Shown: positions 1-5,086 of the stretch, in pieces
Layout: each line of letters starts with the position of its first letter
Position numbering within the stretch: position 1 is the stretch's first letter
Assembly (NCBI GenBank): GCA_900752425.1
Contig: CAADVE010000032.1
Span: 1-5,086, forward strand
Direction: 5' to 3'
DNA: 5,086 nt
Source: an uncultured Collinsella sp.
Lineage (GTDB): Bacteria > Actinomycetota > Coriobacteriia > Coriobacteriales > Coriobacteriaceae
Notes under the pieces: generated by a model
The model's database searches: none
Told to the model about the DNA's origin: nothing
Seen by the model: only the letters and a program-made list of their open reading frames with translations
Made by a program: the position numbers and the translations under genes

Positions 1-1
1 G

Positions 2-364
2 GAGTTTGGCGCCTACGACGTTCGGTCCGGTGTGCTCCCCACGCCCGGCAAGATTCTGTACCCCTCGACGCCCGATACGTCGACGCTGGCCGGTTGGTGC
101 ACCCGTACCTTTGCGGACGGCGATGAACCGAGCGGTGTTGAGGTGGCGGCCAAGCTGATGAGCGACGCGCTGGCAAGCGACGCTCCCCTGGTGATGATGC
201 CGCTGCAGGATGTCCTGGGGCTGGGCGACGACGCGCGCATGAACGTTCCGGGCGTTGCCACGGGCAACTGGACCTGGCAGGCTGACGAGGCGGACATTGC
301 AGCCGCCGAGAATAAAACCGCACAGCTCCTGCGCAACAACCATAGATTCTGGGGCGAAGCGTGA
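2..364 (+). CDS. malQ: 4-alpha-glucanotransferase (amylomaltase, GH77), C-terminal 120 residues; 5' end outside window
   Basis: The frame is open from the left edge to TGA at 362-364, so only the C-terminus is seen. The family is clear from MPLQDVLGLGDDARMN followed by PGVATGNWTWQ (visible residues about 65-92), the hallmark C-terminal block of GH77. These cytoplasmic enzymes transfer alpha-1,4-glucan segments between maltodextrins in glycogen or maltose use. Upstream, visible residues 20-32 read YPSTPDTSTLAGW. This aligns with the family's conserved region IV, usually T-H-D followed by N-D-T, L-P-T or T-S-T-L. The Asp (codon 74-76) is the transition-state-stabilising residue in characterised members and is kept, but the His before it is Pro (CCC, 71-73). 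The C-terminus RFWGEA is ordinary. The GTG at 32 is internal, not a start. Family assignment is firm; activity is less certain because of the His-to-Pro change. Confidence 0.93.
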   Translation, partial: EFGAYDVRSGVLPTPGKILYPSTPDTSTLAGWCTRTFADGDEPSGVEVAAKLMSDALASDAPLVMMPLQDVLGLGDDARMNVPGVATGNWTWQADEADIAAAENKTAQLLRNNHRFWGEA

Positions 365-407
365 TAAAACCCCCGATATAGGGTACAGTTACAACGTTTG
401 AATTTTT

Positions 408-432
408 GCGGGCAGAGTAATCTGCCCGCTTT
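408..432 (+). terminator. Short hairpin after malQ, weak terminator or 5' leader hairpin of the zinc-ribbon gene
   Basis: GCGGGCAGA (408-416) and TCTGCCCGC (421-429) form a perfect 9-bp stem closed by a GTAA (GNRA-type) tetraloop. Only three T residues follow before GTG, so termination is probably partial. It ends 22 bases before the next start codon, so some malQ transcription could read through into that gene. A run of five T lies on the 5' side, which does not help termination on either strand. Confidence 0.5.
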
Positions 433-451
433 GTGCTGAAAAGGAAGTATT

Positions 452-688
452 ATGGCGCGCTACGATTACAAGTGCTCGAGCTGCGGCAACGTATTTGAGG
501 TTGAGCATCCCATGTCCGAGACTCCCGAGGTCGTGTGCCCCAGCTGCGGTGCCCCGGCGGCCAAGACGTTCTCGGCCAGCGGCATTAAATTTGAGGGCAG
601 CGGTTTCTACAACACCGATCAGCGAAGCGGCGGCTCCAGCACCAGCGCCACAAGCGGCTGCTGCGCCAACTGCCCGCACAGCCACTAG
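452..688 (+). CDS. FmdB-type small zinc-ribbon protein (CxxC...CxxC family), 78 aa
   Basis: The product starts MARYDYKCSSCG and has two CxxC knuckles, C8-C11 and C29-C32, the FmdB/CxxC_CxxC_SSSS zinc-ribbon pattern. Tyr4-Tyr6 before the first knuckle and Phe15 after it are typical. Family members are named after a putative regulator of a formamidase/amidase operon, but the biochemical role is unsettled, so the regulator label should be read loosely. After the ribbon comes a Gly/Ser/Thr-rich linker (about 59-69), then a Cys/His tail with C70, C71, C74, H76 and H78. The ATG follows AAGGAAG (441-447) at normal spacing. The gene lies 87 bases after malQ and ends just before a strong terminator. 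Length is usual for the family. No signal peptide or membrane segment is seen, so it is probably cytoplasmic. Family call is firm; function is unknown. Confidence 0.92.
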   Translation: MARYDYKCSSCGNVFEVEHPMSETPEVVCPSCGAPAAKTFSASGIKFEGSGFYNTDQRSGGSSTSATSGCCANCPHSH

Positions 689-698
689 GAACAACGCG

Positions 699-735
699 GC
701 CCCGCGATCAACGCCGATCGCGGGGCTATTTCTTT
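699..735 (+). terminator. Rho-independent terminator of the zinc-ribbon gene
   Basis: GCCCCGCGATC (699-709) pairs perfectly over 11 bp with GATCGCGGGGC (716-726) around a 6-base loop, followed by TATTTCTTT. It starts 10 bases after the stop codon. On the minus strand the same stem is followed by CGCGTTGTT, so it would work poorly for rsmB. It is mainly a plus-strand terminator. Confidence 0.9.
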
Positions 736-776
736 GCTCTATGGGTAGCTAATCAAGCTGCCCAGGTTTCCTTGTG

Positions 777-843
777 AGTTGCGGTGAAATAAGGACTGTT
801 TGGCGGGGAGAAGCCGCTATTCAATCCCCATTTCACCGCCACT
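777..843. repeat. Inverted repeat with alternative inner folds between convergent genes
   Basis: GCGGTGAAAT (781-790) is perfectly inverted at 830-839. With one mismatch (T780/C840) the arms extend to 777-790 and 830-843. The 39-base interior can fold two exclusive ways: a small hairpin of 801-806 with 814-819 (one G-U pair), or GGGGA (805-809) with TCCCC (825-829), which stacks directly on the outer stem. It lies 7 bases past the rsmB stop, so it may end or stabilise that transcript, but no T-tract follows on either strand. A palindromic repeat or a small RNA are alternatives. The spacer 736-776 shows nothing else recognisable. Confidence 0.6.
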
Positions 844-849
844 TAGTCG

Positions 850-2250
850 TTACTTGTGGACCAGGCGGGCGCAGAAGTGGCCGTCGTAGGAATCGGCGTT
901 TACGGGGACGCTTTGGAAGAGGCCTCGATCGTTTTGGCGTACGGATACGAGCTTCTTGGCCTGATCGAACTCAGGGAGTTGCAGAATCTGTGCCTCGGAA
1001 AGCGGTGCCACGCTAAAGCCGGCGCCCTCAGGAGAAGCAAGGAAAGCATCCACCACCTGCGTGTTCTCCTCCTCGAAGACCGAGCACGTCGCATAGATGA
1101 GCTCGCCGCCGGCAGCCACGCGCGCGGCGGCTTCCTTGAGCATCGACAGCTGCAGTTTGGGCAGCTCAACCGTCGCATCCTTTTCGGTCAGACGCCACGG
1201 GATCTCGGGATGACGGCGCATAGTGCCAGTGCCCGAGCACGGGGCATCGATAAACACCGTGTCGAACAGGGCGGGCTCGCCAAGCATCGCGTCAAAGGAC
1301 GTGAGCACCTCATTGAGCTCGCAGGCATCGCCCGACACCGTACGAACACCCGTTATACCCGCCTTATGCAGGCGCGCGAGATTCTGATCGCACTTGCGAT
1401 CGTGCAGATCGAGCGCGGTATGCTGACGCTCATACCCGGCACGCTTGGCCTGGCACATCATCACATAGGTCTTGGTGCCGCGACCGGCTCCAATCTCCAG
1501 GCAACGACCGGGACGTGTAGCGGCAGTAGCGATAAGCTGAGCGTTGAGGTCCGAGGCAACCGCGGCAGCGCGCTCAAAAACGCCCGAAGCAACCGTGACC
1601 TGTGCATCGACCGGAGCATGGCAGCCCGGGAAGACAGGCGCAACGAGCTGCGAGATATACGGGTCGGCCATGGTCGCAAACGCATTCTCGTGCAGTGCAA
1701 GCGGCGCGGGGGCCAGATTACCGGCAAAGTTGAGCGCGCCCTCGGGCGTATCGAACGAGGCCATAATACGAGCGCACAGCCAACGAGGAAGACCCATCAA
1801 ACGCGAAAGGCGAACCAAACGGCGCTCGGACTCATCCACGTCAGATGCCGTGGCAAAATCCTCAACGTTATCCGCAACCTTGTGCAGCACCGCGTTAGCC
1901 AGGCCCGCGGCAGACTTAGCACCGCTGCGCACCAGCTCAACACCCTGGCTCACGGCAACGCGACCCGGCGTATGCAGATAGAGCATCTCGAAGGCCGAGA
2001 TGCGAAGCGCCATGCGAACGCGCGGCGCGACCTTTTTGGGCTTATCCAAAAACTGATCGAGCAACTCATCCAAAATGCCCTGCGTGGCGGCAACACCGAG
2101 CGCCAAACGAGCGGCAAAAGCGGAATCGCGCTGGTCAATGGCCTTGGCGGAGGCACGGGAAGACAACACGTCGCGTGCGTACATACCGCGGCGATCGGCT
2201 TCCATCAACACATCGAGCGCAAGCTTGCGCGCGGGAGACAACTTGCTCAT
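850..2250 (-). CDS. rsmB: 16S rRNA (cytosine-5)-methyltransferase RsmB/Sun, 466 aa
   Basis: RsmB makes m5C967 (E. coli numbering) in 16S rRNA using SAM, in the cytoplasm. Residues about 1-135 form the NusB-like RNA-binding domain, with AFEMLYLHTPGRVAVSQGVELV and GLANAVLHKV as its signature helices. The Rossmann methyltransferase domain follows. Motif IV is DAPCSGTGTMRRHPEIPW with Cys338; motif VI is LIYATCSVFEEEN with Cys389, the nucleophile position. Motif I reads LEIGAGRGTKT (251-261), where the family normally has a CAAPGGKT-like sequence. An upstream GTG (2265) is in frame, but ATG at 2250 is preferred: it overlaps the fmt stop as ATGA and has AGGTGGGG nine bases before it, while the GTG sits inside that Shine-Dalgarno sequence. 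Expected coupling is with fmt. Length is typical. Both catalytic cysteines are present, so it is probably active; RsmF/NSUN-like relatives lack the NusB-like domain. Confidence 0.95.
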   Translation of the reverse strand: MSKLSPARKLALDVLMEADRRGMYARDVLSSRASAKAIDQRDSAFAARLALGVAATQGILDELLDQFLDKPKKVAPRVRMALRISAFEMLYLHTPGRVAVSQGVELVRSGAKSAAGLANAVLHKVADNVEDFATASDVDESERRLVRLSRLMGLPRWLCARIMASFDTPEGALNFAGNLAPAPLALHENAFATMADPYISQLVAPVFPGCHAPVDAQVTVASGVFERAAAVASDLNAQLIATAATRPGRCLEIGAGRGTKTYVMMCQAKRAGYERQHTALDLHDRKCDQNLARLHKAGITGVRTVSGDACELNEVLTSFDAMLGEPALFDTVFIDAPCSGTGTMRRHPEIPWRLTEKDATVELPKLQLSMLKEAAARVAAGGELIYATCSVFEEENTQVVDAFLASPEGAGFSVAPLSEAQILQLPEFDQAKKLVSVRQNDRGLFQSVPVNADSYDGHFCARLVHK

Positions 2251-3167
2251 GACAGTACACCCCACCTAAGTTCGGCACCCTGCAGGCCGGCAGCCCAGGC
2301 AGAAGCAGCCATGGCACGCTTGCCATCGGGCTTAACCTCAAGCAGTTCAACCGCGCCATCGGAAAGGCCCAGGTAAACACGCTTGCTCTTGACGGCAACA
2401 GTACCCTCGCCAAGCGACACATCAGCCGGCGCGGCATCGAGCACGCGAACCGTCTTGCCGGCAATCACGCAACGGGCGGGTGCGGTGTCGGACGAAGCGA
2501 GCACATGTCGCACGCAATCGAGTGCCGCCATCTGAGGATCCAGACGCATCTCCTGCTTAGAAATCTTGGCAGCATGAGTGACGAGCGACTCATCCTGCTC
2601 AGTCCAAACAGCCGAGCCATCGGCAAGCGAAGGAAGCGTATCGGCCAGCAGCTTACCGCCCAGCTCGCCAAGCTCCATCGTGAGCGCCTCGGCATGTTTA
2701 CCGGCAACCGAGGTCGAGGCCTGCGCGCAATAAGCACCCGTATCCACGCCATGCCCAATGCGCATAATGGAAACGCCGGCAACCTCGTCACCAGCAAGAA
2801 TGGCACGCTGAATGGGAGCAGCGCCACGCCAACGAGGCAGCAGCGAAGCATGAACATTCACAATACCAAGCGGCGCCATATGCAGCACCTCATCAGGCAA
2901 AATGCAGCCATAGGCAGCCACGCAGAAAATGTCAGCCTGGGCAGCCTGAAGCGCCTCAACAACCTCAGGCGTCATATGATTAGCCTCAACAACCGGCAAC
3001 CCCAGCTCAAGCGCCTTGGCCTTAACGGGAGACGGCTCCAACTTTTTACCACGCCCACGAACAGCATCGGGACGAGTAATGACAAGCACAATCTCGTTCC
3101 CAGCCTCAAAAAGCGAAGTCAGCGAAGGCACAGCAAAATCAGGCGTACCCATAAACACAATTCGCAT
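2247..3167 (-). CDS. fmt: Methionyl-tRNA formyltransferase, 306 aa
   Basis: Fmt transfers the formyl group of 10-formyl-tetrahydrofolate to initiator Met-tRNA in the cytoplasm. The start MRIVFMGTPDFAVPSL is classic. The tRNA-contacting loop RGRGKKLEPSPVK is at 37-49. The folate/catalytic signature NVHASLLPRWRGAAPIQ spans 104-120, with Asn104 and His106, and GVDTG supplies Asp142 of the Asn-His-Asp set. KISKQEMRLD (201-210) opens the C-terminal OB-like domain, which ends LLEVKPDGKRAM...GAELRWG. Length is normal and no key residue is missing. The ATG follows GAGGGGAG (3177-3184) at nine bases. The TGA stop overlaps the rsmB ATG. In the first half, T-ending codons outnumber C-ending ones about 35 to 10 over residues 60-125, the reverse of def. 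The 362-base gap to def, containing a terminator, suggests its own promoter, but I could not place one. Confidence 0.97.
   Translation of the reverse strand: MRIVFMGTPDFAVPSLTSLFEAGNEIVLVITRPDAVRGRGKKLEPSPVKAKALELGLPVVEANHMTPEVVEALQAAQADIFCVAAYGCILPDEVLHMAPLGIVNVHASLLPRWRGAAPIQRAILAGDEVAGVSIMRIGHGVDTGAYCAQASTSVAGKHAEALTMELGELGGKLLADTLPSLADGSAVWTEQDESLVTHAAKISKQEMRLDPQMAALDCVRHVLASSDTAPARCVIAGKTVRVLDAAPADVSLGEGTVAVKSKRVYLGLSDGAVELLEVKPDGKRAMAASAWAAGLQGAELRWGVLS
2260..2267 (-). promoter_or_regulatory. Ribosome binding site deciding the rsmB start
   Basis: Minus-strand AGGTGGGG lies nine bases before the ATG at 2250 and inside the end of fmt. It overlaps the alternative GTG at 2265, which rules against that start and fits reinitiation at the ATGA overlap. 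Confidence 0.6.
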
Positions 3168-3272
3168 AAAGAACGTCTCCCCTCAACCAAAGCCGAGACG
3201 GCTACAAATAACAGCGGAAAGCCAAGTACCCAGCCCATCCGCAATAACAATTCAACAAGAACAAATATACCC
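3168..3272 (-). other. Leader region of fmt
   Basis: About 105 T-rich bases (minus strand) precede fmt. They contain the fmt Shine-Dalgarno sequence GAGGGGAG (3177-3184) and a TATATT word (3264-3269) that could be a -10 box, although the best -35 (TTGCGG, 3289-3294) is 19 bases away and lies inside the terminator stem. A promoter is expected here because a terminator lies just upstream. I see no riboswitch or small ORF that I can support. Confidence 0.35.
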
Positions 3273-3308
3273 AAAACCAAAGAAAGAGCCGCAATAAAAG
3301 CAGCTCTT
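3273..3308 (-). terminator. Rho-independent terminator downstream of def
   Basis: On the minus strand AAGAGCTGC (3308-3300) pairs with GCGGCTCTT (3292-3284) around a 7-base TTTTATT loop, followed by TCTTTGGTTTT. The 9-bp stem includes one U-G wobble that exists only in minus-strand RNA; the plus strand has an A-C mismatch there and no T-tract. It would end transcription from priA-def before fmt. It is moderately strong because the U-tract is interrupted by C and GG. Confidence 0.6.
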
Positions 3309-3330
3309 CCAACAAAGCAATTATCAGCGA

Positions 3331-3380
3331 AGACGCCCTTCCCTGGCCCGACGGCACCCGGGCGAAAAGGAGCACGAAAA
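3331..3380 (+). repeat. Degenerate inverted copy of the 3' end of def
   Basis: On the plus strand this stretch aligns with the minus-strand coding end of def (about 3526-3573). Shared blocks in the same order are GACGCC, CTGGCCCG, CGGC and a 15-base block, CCGGGCGAAAAGGAG against CCGGGCGAGACGGAG (13 of 15). There is a 4-base insertion after the first block. Translated from 3343 it reads LARRHPGEKE, against LARGARPGETE at the def C-terminus. Both copies lie 12 to about 52 bases outside the arms of the central hairpin, so they extend its inverted symmetry. It is non-coding as far as I can tell: no start or Shine-Dalgarno sequence, and the frame stops at 3406. Confidence 0.6.
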
Positions 3381-3384
3381 CGCA

Positions 3385-3521
3385 GTCCCCTTCCGCCGCA
3401 GGGCTTAGGTTATTGCTCCACGCGCAGTTCCGCACGAGCCGAAGAGCACTTAATGTGCTCTTCGTGCGAGCAGGACTGTTTGAGCATGGAGCAAAACCTA
3501 AGCCCTGCGGCGGAAGGGGAC
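3385..3521. repeat. Large palindromic element: 137-base hairpin with 27-bp perfect arms
   Basis: Bases 3385-3411 are the exact reverse complement of 3495-3521. The arm begins GTCCCCTTCCGCCGCAGGG. After one bulged A (3412) another 8 bp pair (3413-3420 with 3487-3494). Further in, 3425-3430 pairs with 3473-3478 (one G-U), 3431-3435 with 3464-3468, and the tip GAAGAGCAC (3441-3449) with GTGCTCTTC (3455-3463) around TTAAT. Nearly the whole element folds as one imperfect hairpin. It starts eight bases past the def stop. No T-tract follows on either strand, so it is not a normal terminator. I see no target-site duplication and no transposase. It could be a dispersed palindromic repeat (REP/BIME-like or MITE-like) or an mRNA-stabilising 3' structure for priA-def. 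Confidence 0.85.
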
Positions 3522-3529
3522 GGTGGGAC

Positions 3530-4066
3530 CTACTCCGTCTCGCCCGGTCGAGCGCCGCGGGCCAGGGCGTCCTGGTACTCCTTGACGGCTTTGAGCCTCT
3601 GCATGGGCTTAAGGCGCTCGAACATGGTGTTGCCGTGCAGGTGATCGATCTCGTGCTGCAGGCACACGCAGAACAGGTCGCCCGAGGCCTCATAGCGAAT
3701 CAGGTTGGCATCCAGGTCGTACGCCTCGACGACAACGTGATCGGGACGCTCGATCTCGCAGCTAATGCCGGGAATGGACAGGCAGCCCTCGCTAAACGGC
3801 ACCAGGTGGTCACTCTGCTCAACGATCACAGGGTTGATGAGCACATACGGGTCGTAGTCGTACTTGTCACTGTAGTCGCAGTCGATGGTAACGAGCTGAA
3901 TGAGCTCGCCGATCTGCGGGGCAGCCAGGCCACAACCGCCGTTGTCGAACATCATCTTCTTCATCTTCTCGGCAAGCGCCTCGATCGCCGGGGTGATCTC
4001 CTCGATGACGGCGCACTCCTGGCGCAGACGAGGGTCGGGCGACAGTACGATTCCGTTGGCTTCCAT
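3530..4066 (-). CDS. def: Peptide deformylase, 178 aa
   Basis: Def removes the N-formyl group from nascent proteins as they leave the ribosome, the reverse half of the cycle begun by Fmt. All three metal-site motifs are present: GCGLAAPQIG (44-53), EGCLS with metal ligand Cys95, and QHEIDH with His138, catalytic Glu139 and His142. The metal is typically Fe2+. Length is normal. Two in-frame ATGs exist. The one at 4066 is chosen because AAAGGA (4072-4077) lies five bases before it, while the one at 4072 (two residues longer, MAMEANG) directly abuts that site. It lies 18 bases downstream of priA and probably shares its transcript. Codons end mostly in C or G, unlike fmt. The C-terminal tail ALARGARPGETE is the part repeated in inverted form at 3331-3380. 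Confidence 0.96.
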   Translation of the reverse strand: MEANGIVLSPDPRLRQECAVIEEITPAIEALAEKMKKMMFDNGGCGLAAPQIGELIQLVTIDCDYSDKYDYDPYVLINPVIVEQSDHLVPFSEGCLSIPGISCEIERPDHVVVEAYDLDANLIRYEASGDLFCVCLQHEIDHLHGNTMFERLKPMQRLKAVKEYQDALARGARPGETE

Positions 4067-4071
4067 GGCCA

Positions 4072-4077
4072 TCCTTT
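4072..4077 (-). promoter_or_regulatory. Ribosome binding site deciding the def start
   Basis: AAAGGA on the minus strand overlaps the first ATG (4072) and is five bases from the second (4066). Spacing therefore favours initiation at 4066. The 18-base gap to priA leaves no room for a promoter. Confidence 0.55.
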
Positions 4078-4084
4078 CGGGTTG

Positions 4085-5086
4085 TTACATCAAATCATAG
4101 GCGTCGACGTCAACGCTCACGCTTACGCCGTGCACGGAGCCCACCTCTTTGAGGCAGGCGTCGATATCATCAGAGACATGGTACCCTACCGGCGACTTTA
4201 CAAGCAGATGGAAGCGGTAACGGTCCTTGGCTCTCTCGATTACACACGAAGCCGGACCAAGCACCTGGGGCACGGCGCTCCCCGCCCGCAAAAAGTCGGG
4301 CGCGGCAGCATGCCAGCGACGCTTGAGGAGCTTCGCGATGCGACCGATGTAATCCCGCGCAACGTCCGCGTTCGTCGACCATACCAAGATGTTGGCCAGG
4401 CGCACGAACGGCGGATACAGGGCGTCGCGGCGCTGGTCCAGGTCGTAGTCGGTAAAGATCGAACGGTCGTGCTCGGCGACGGCGCGAATGACCGGGTCCT
4501 CGGGCAGATAGGTCTGGATGATGACCTCGCCGGGGCGATCGCCACGACCGGCGCGACCCGCAACCTGCTCCAGCAGATCGTAGGCGCGCTCCCCCGCTCT
4601 AAAATCAGGCAGCTTGAGCGCAAAGTCGGCATTGACCACGCCCACGAGTGTGACCTCGGGAAAGTCGAGGCCCTTGGCAATCATCTGGGTGCCCAGCAAC
4701 ACGGCGCAATCGGCGGCATCGAACTGCTCGAGCAGCTTTTTGTGCGCGTCCTTGCCGCGCGTGGAATCGGCGTCCATACGAATGATGGCGACGTCGCCGG
4801 GCAGCATCTGGTGCAGTGCGTCCTCGATCTGCTGCGTGCCCAGCCCCATTTTTGCCAGGTAGCGGCTGCCGCACTTGGGACAGCGGCTCGTGGGCGCGGG
4901 ATACGGCTGAACACGCCAGGACGATCCGCAGGTGTGGCACTGCAGCGTGTGCGTGCGCTCGTGATACGTAAGCGCGGTGGAGCAGTGGTTGCAGGTGGGC
5001 ACGCAACCACATTCACGGCACATCAGGAACGGCGCAAAGCCGCGGCGGTTGTGCAGCAGCACGGCCTTCTCGCGGCGCTCGACCAC
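4085..5086 (-). CDS. priA: Primosomal protein N' (PriA helicase), C-terminal 333 residues; 5' end outside window
   Basis: PriA is a superfamily 2 3'-to-5' DNA helicase that recognises stalled forks and reloads the replisome. Residue numbers here count from the right edge. Eight cysteines of the two zinc sites are at 23, 26, 32, 35, 50, 53, 69 and 72, with an extra Cys28. C53 to C69 is 16 residues, against about 10 in typical homologues, so this loop is longer by about six. Helicase motif V region GTQMIAKGLDFPEVTLV (132-148) and motif VI QVAGRAGRG (174-182) follow, then the C-terminal domain with the conserved YPPF (224-227). The frame is open to the edge; the first codon GTG there is internal. 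Full PriA is about 700-800 residues, so a little under half is seen. It ends with TAA 18 bases before def, a common priA-def pairing. Confidence 0.97.
   Translation of the reverse strand: MVERREKAVLLHNRRGFAPFLMCRECGCVPTCNHCSTALTYHERTHTLQCHTCGSSWRVQPYPAPTSRCPKCGSRYLAKMGLGTQQIEDALHQMLPGDVAIIRMDADSTRGKDAHKKLLEQFDAADCAVLLGTQMIAKGLDFPEVTLVGVVNADFALKLPDFRAGERAYDLLEQVAGRAGRGDRPGEVIIQTYLPEDPVIRAVAEHDRSIFTDYDLDQRRDALYPPFVRLANILVWSTNADVARDYIGRIAKLLKRRWHAAAPDFLRAGSAVPQVLGPASCVIERAKDRYRFHLLVKSPVGYHVSDDIDACLKEVGSVHGVSVSVDVDAYDLM

Noticed and set aside
375..403. Promoter for the zinc-ribbon gene (TATAGG or TACAGT as -10)
   Set aside because: No acceptable -35 element lies at the right distance, and the words are too weak to call.
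856..2376. Long plus-strand open frame of about 506 codons antisense to rsmB
   Set aside because: It is the opposite-strand shadow of rsmB, whose motifs are unmistakable. Its translation is low-complexity, rich in Arg, His and Gln, and shows no domain.
3264..3294. fmt promoter with TATATT (-10) and TTGCGG (-35)
   Set aside because: The 19-base spacing is long and the -35 is part of the terminator stem. It is mentioned only in the leader entry.
3346..3362. Small GC hairpin GCCCG...CGGGC
   Set aside because: Only five base pairs and no T-tract; it is better explained as part of the degenerate def-like repeat.
3385..3521. Palindrome as an insertion sequence or MITE with target-site duplication
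   Set aside because: Flanks CGCA and GGTG do not match, no transposase is encoded, and symmetry continues past the arms. A MITE-like origin is not excluded but cannot be claimed.
3385..3521. Palindrome as the intrinsic terminator of def
   Set aside because: Neither strand has a T-tract after the stem. The better terminator is the hairpin at 3284-3308.
2505..3644. Plus-strand open frame of about 379 codons across fmt, the spacer and the def end
   Set aside because: It is antisense to two certain genes and runs through the palindrome in between. The middle translation only reflects the repeat arms (LPPQGL and SPAAEGD-like words), and no plausible Shine-Dalgarno sequence was found.

Overview
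The window looks like chromosomal housekeeping sequence from a fairly GC-rich actinobacterium. Gene content, the priA-def-fmt-rsmB order and the protein style point to the Coriobacteriia, with Collinsella as my best guess. That assignment is from recognition only; no marker gene or search supports it.

Layout. The left 0.7 kb is on the plus strand: the 3' end of a GH77 4-alpha-glucanotransferase gene (malQ), a short hairpin, then a complete 78-residue FmdB-type zinc-ribbon gene closed by a strong Rho-independent terminator (699-735). A convergent spacer (689-849) follows, with an inverted repeat at 777-843. From 850 to the right edge everything is on the minus strand. In order of transcription: the C-terminal part of PriA helicase (runs off the right edge), peptide deformylase (def), a 362-base spacer, methionyl-tRNA formyltransferase (fmt) and the 16S rRNA m5C methyltransferase RsmB (Sun).

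How the genes work together. Fmt formylates initiator Met-tRNA and Def removes the formyl group from nascent chains, so the two form one cycle. RsmB modifies 16S rRNA, and PriA restarts stalled replication forks. priA and def are 18 bases apart (12 if def uses its first ATG). fmt and rsmB overlap by ATGA, so they are probably translationally coupled. Between def and fmt, where many bacteria have almost no gap, there is a minus-strand terminator and a very large hairpin. fmt-rsmB may therefore be a separate transcription unit.

Most notable region: 3331-3573. Nine to 145 bases past the def stop lies a 137-base hairpin with 27-bp perfect arms. Outside its left arm, in inverted orientation and at a matching distance, is a degenerate copy of the 3' end of def that still reads LAR..PGE.E in one frame. 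It looks like a repeat or palindromic element whose inverted symmetry extends into the def coding end. A second, smaller inverted repeat at 777-843 shares an 11-base word with it. Other points are a His-to-Pro change in the visible catalytic motif of MalQ, an atypical SAM motif I in RsmB and a longer zinc loop in PriA. I see no mobile-element protein, RNA gene or CRISPR array.
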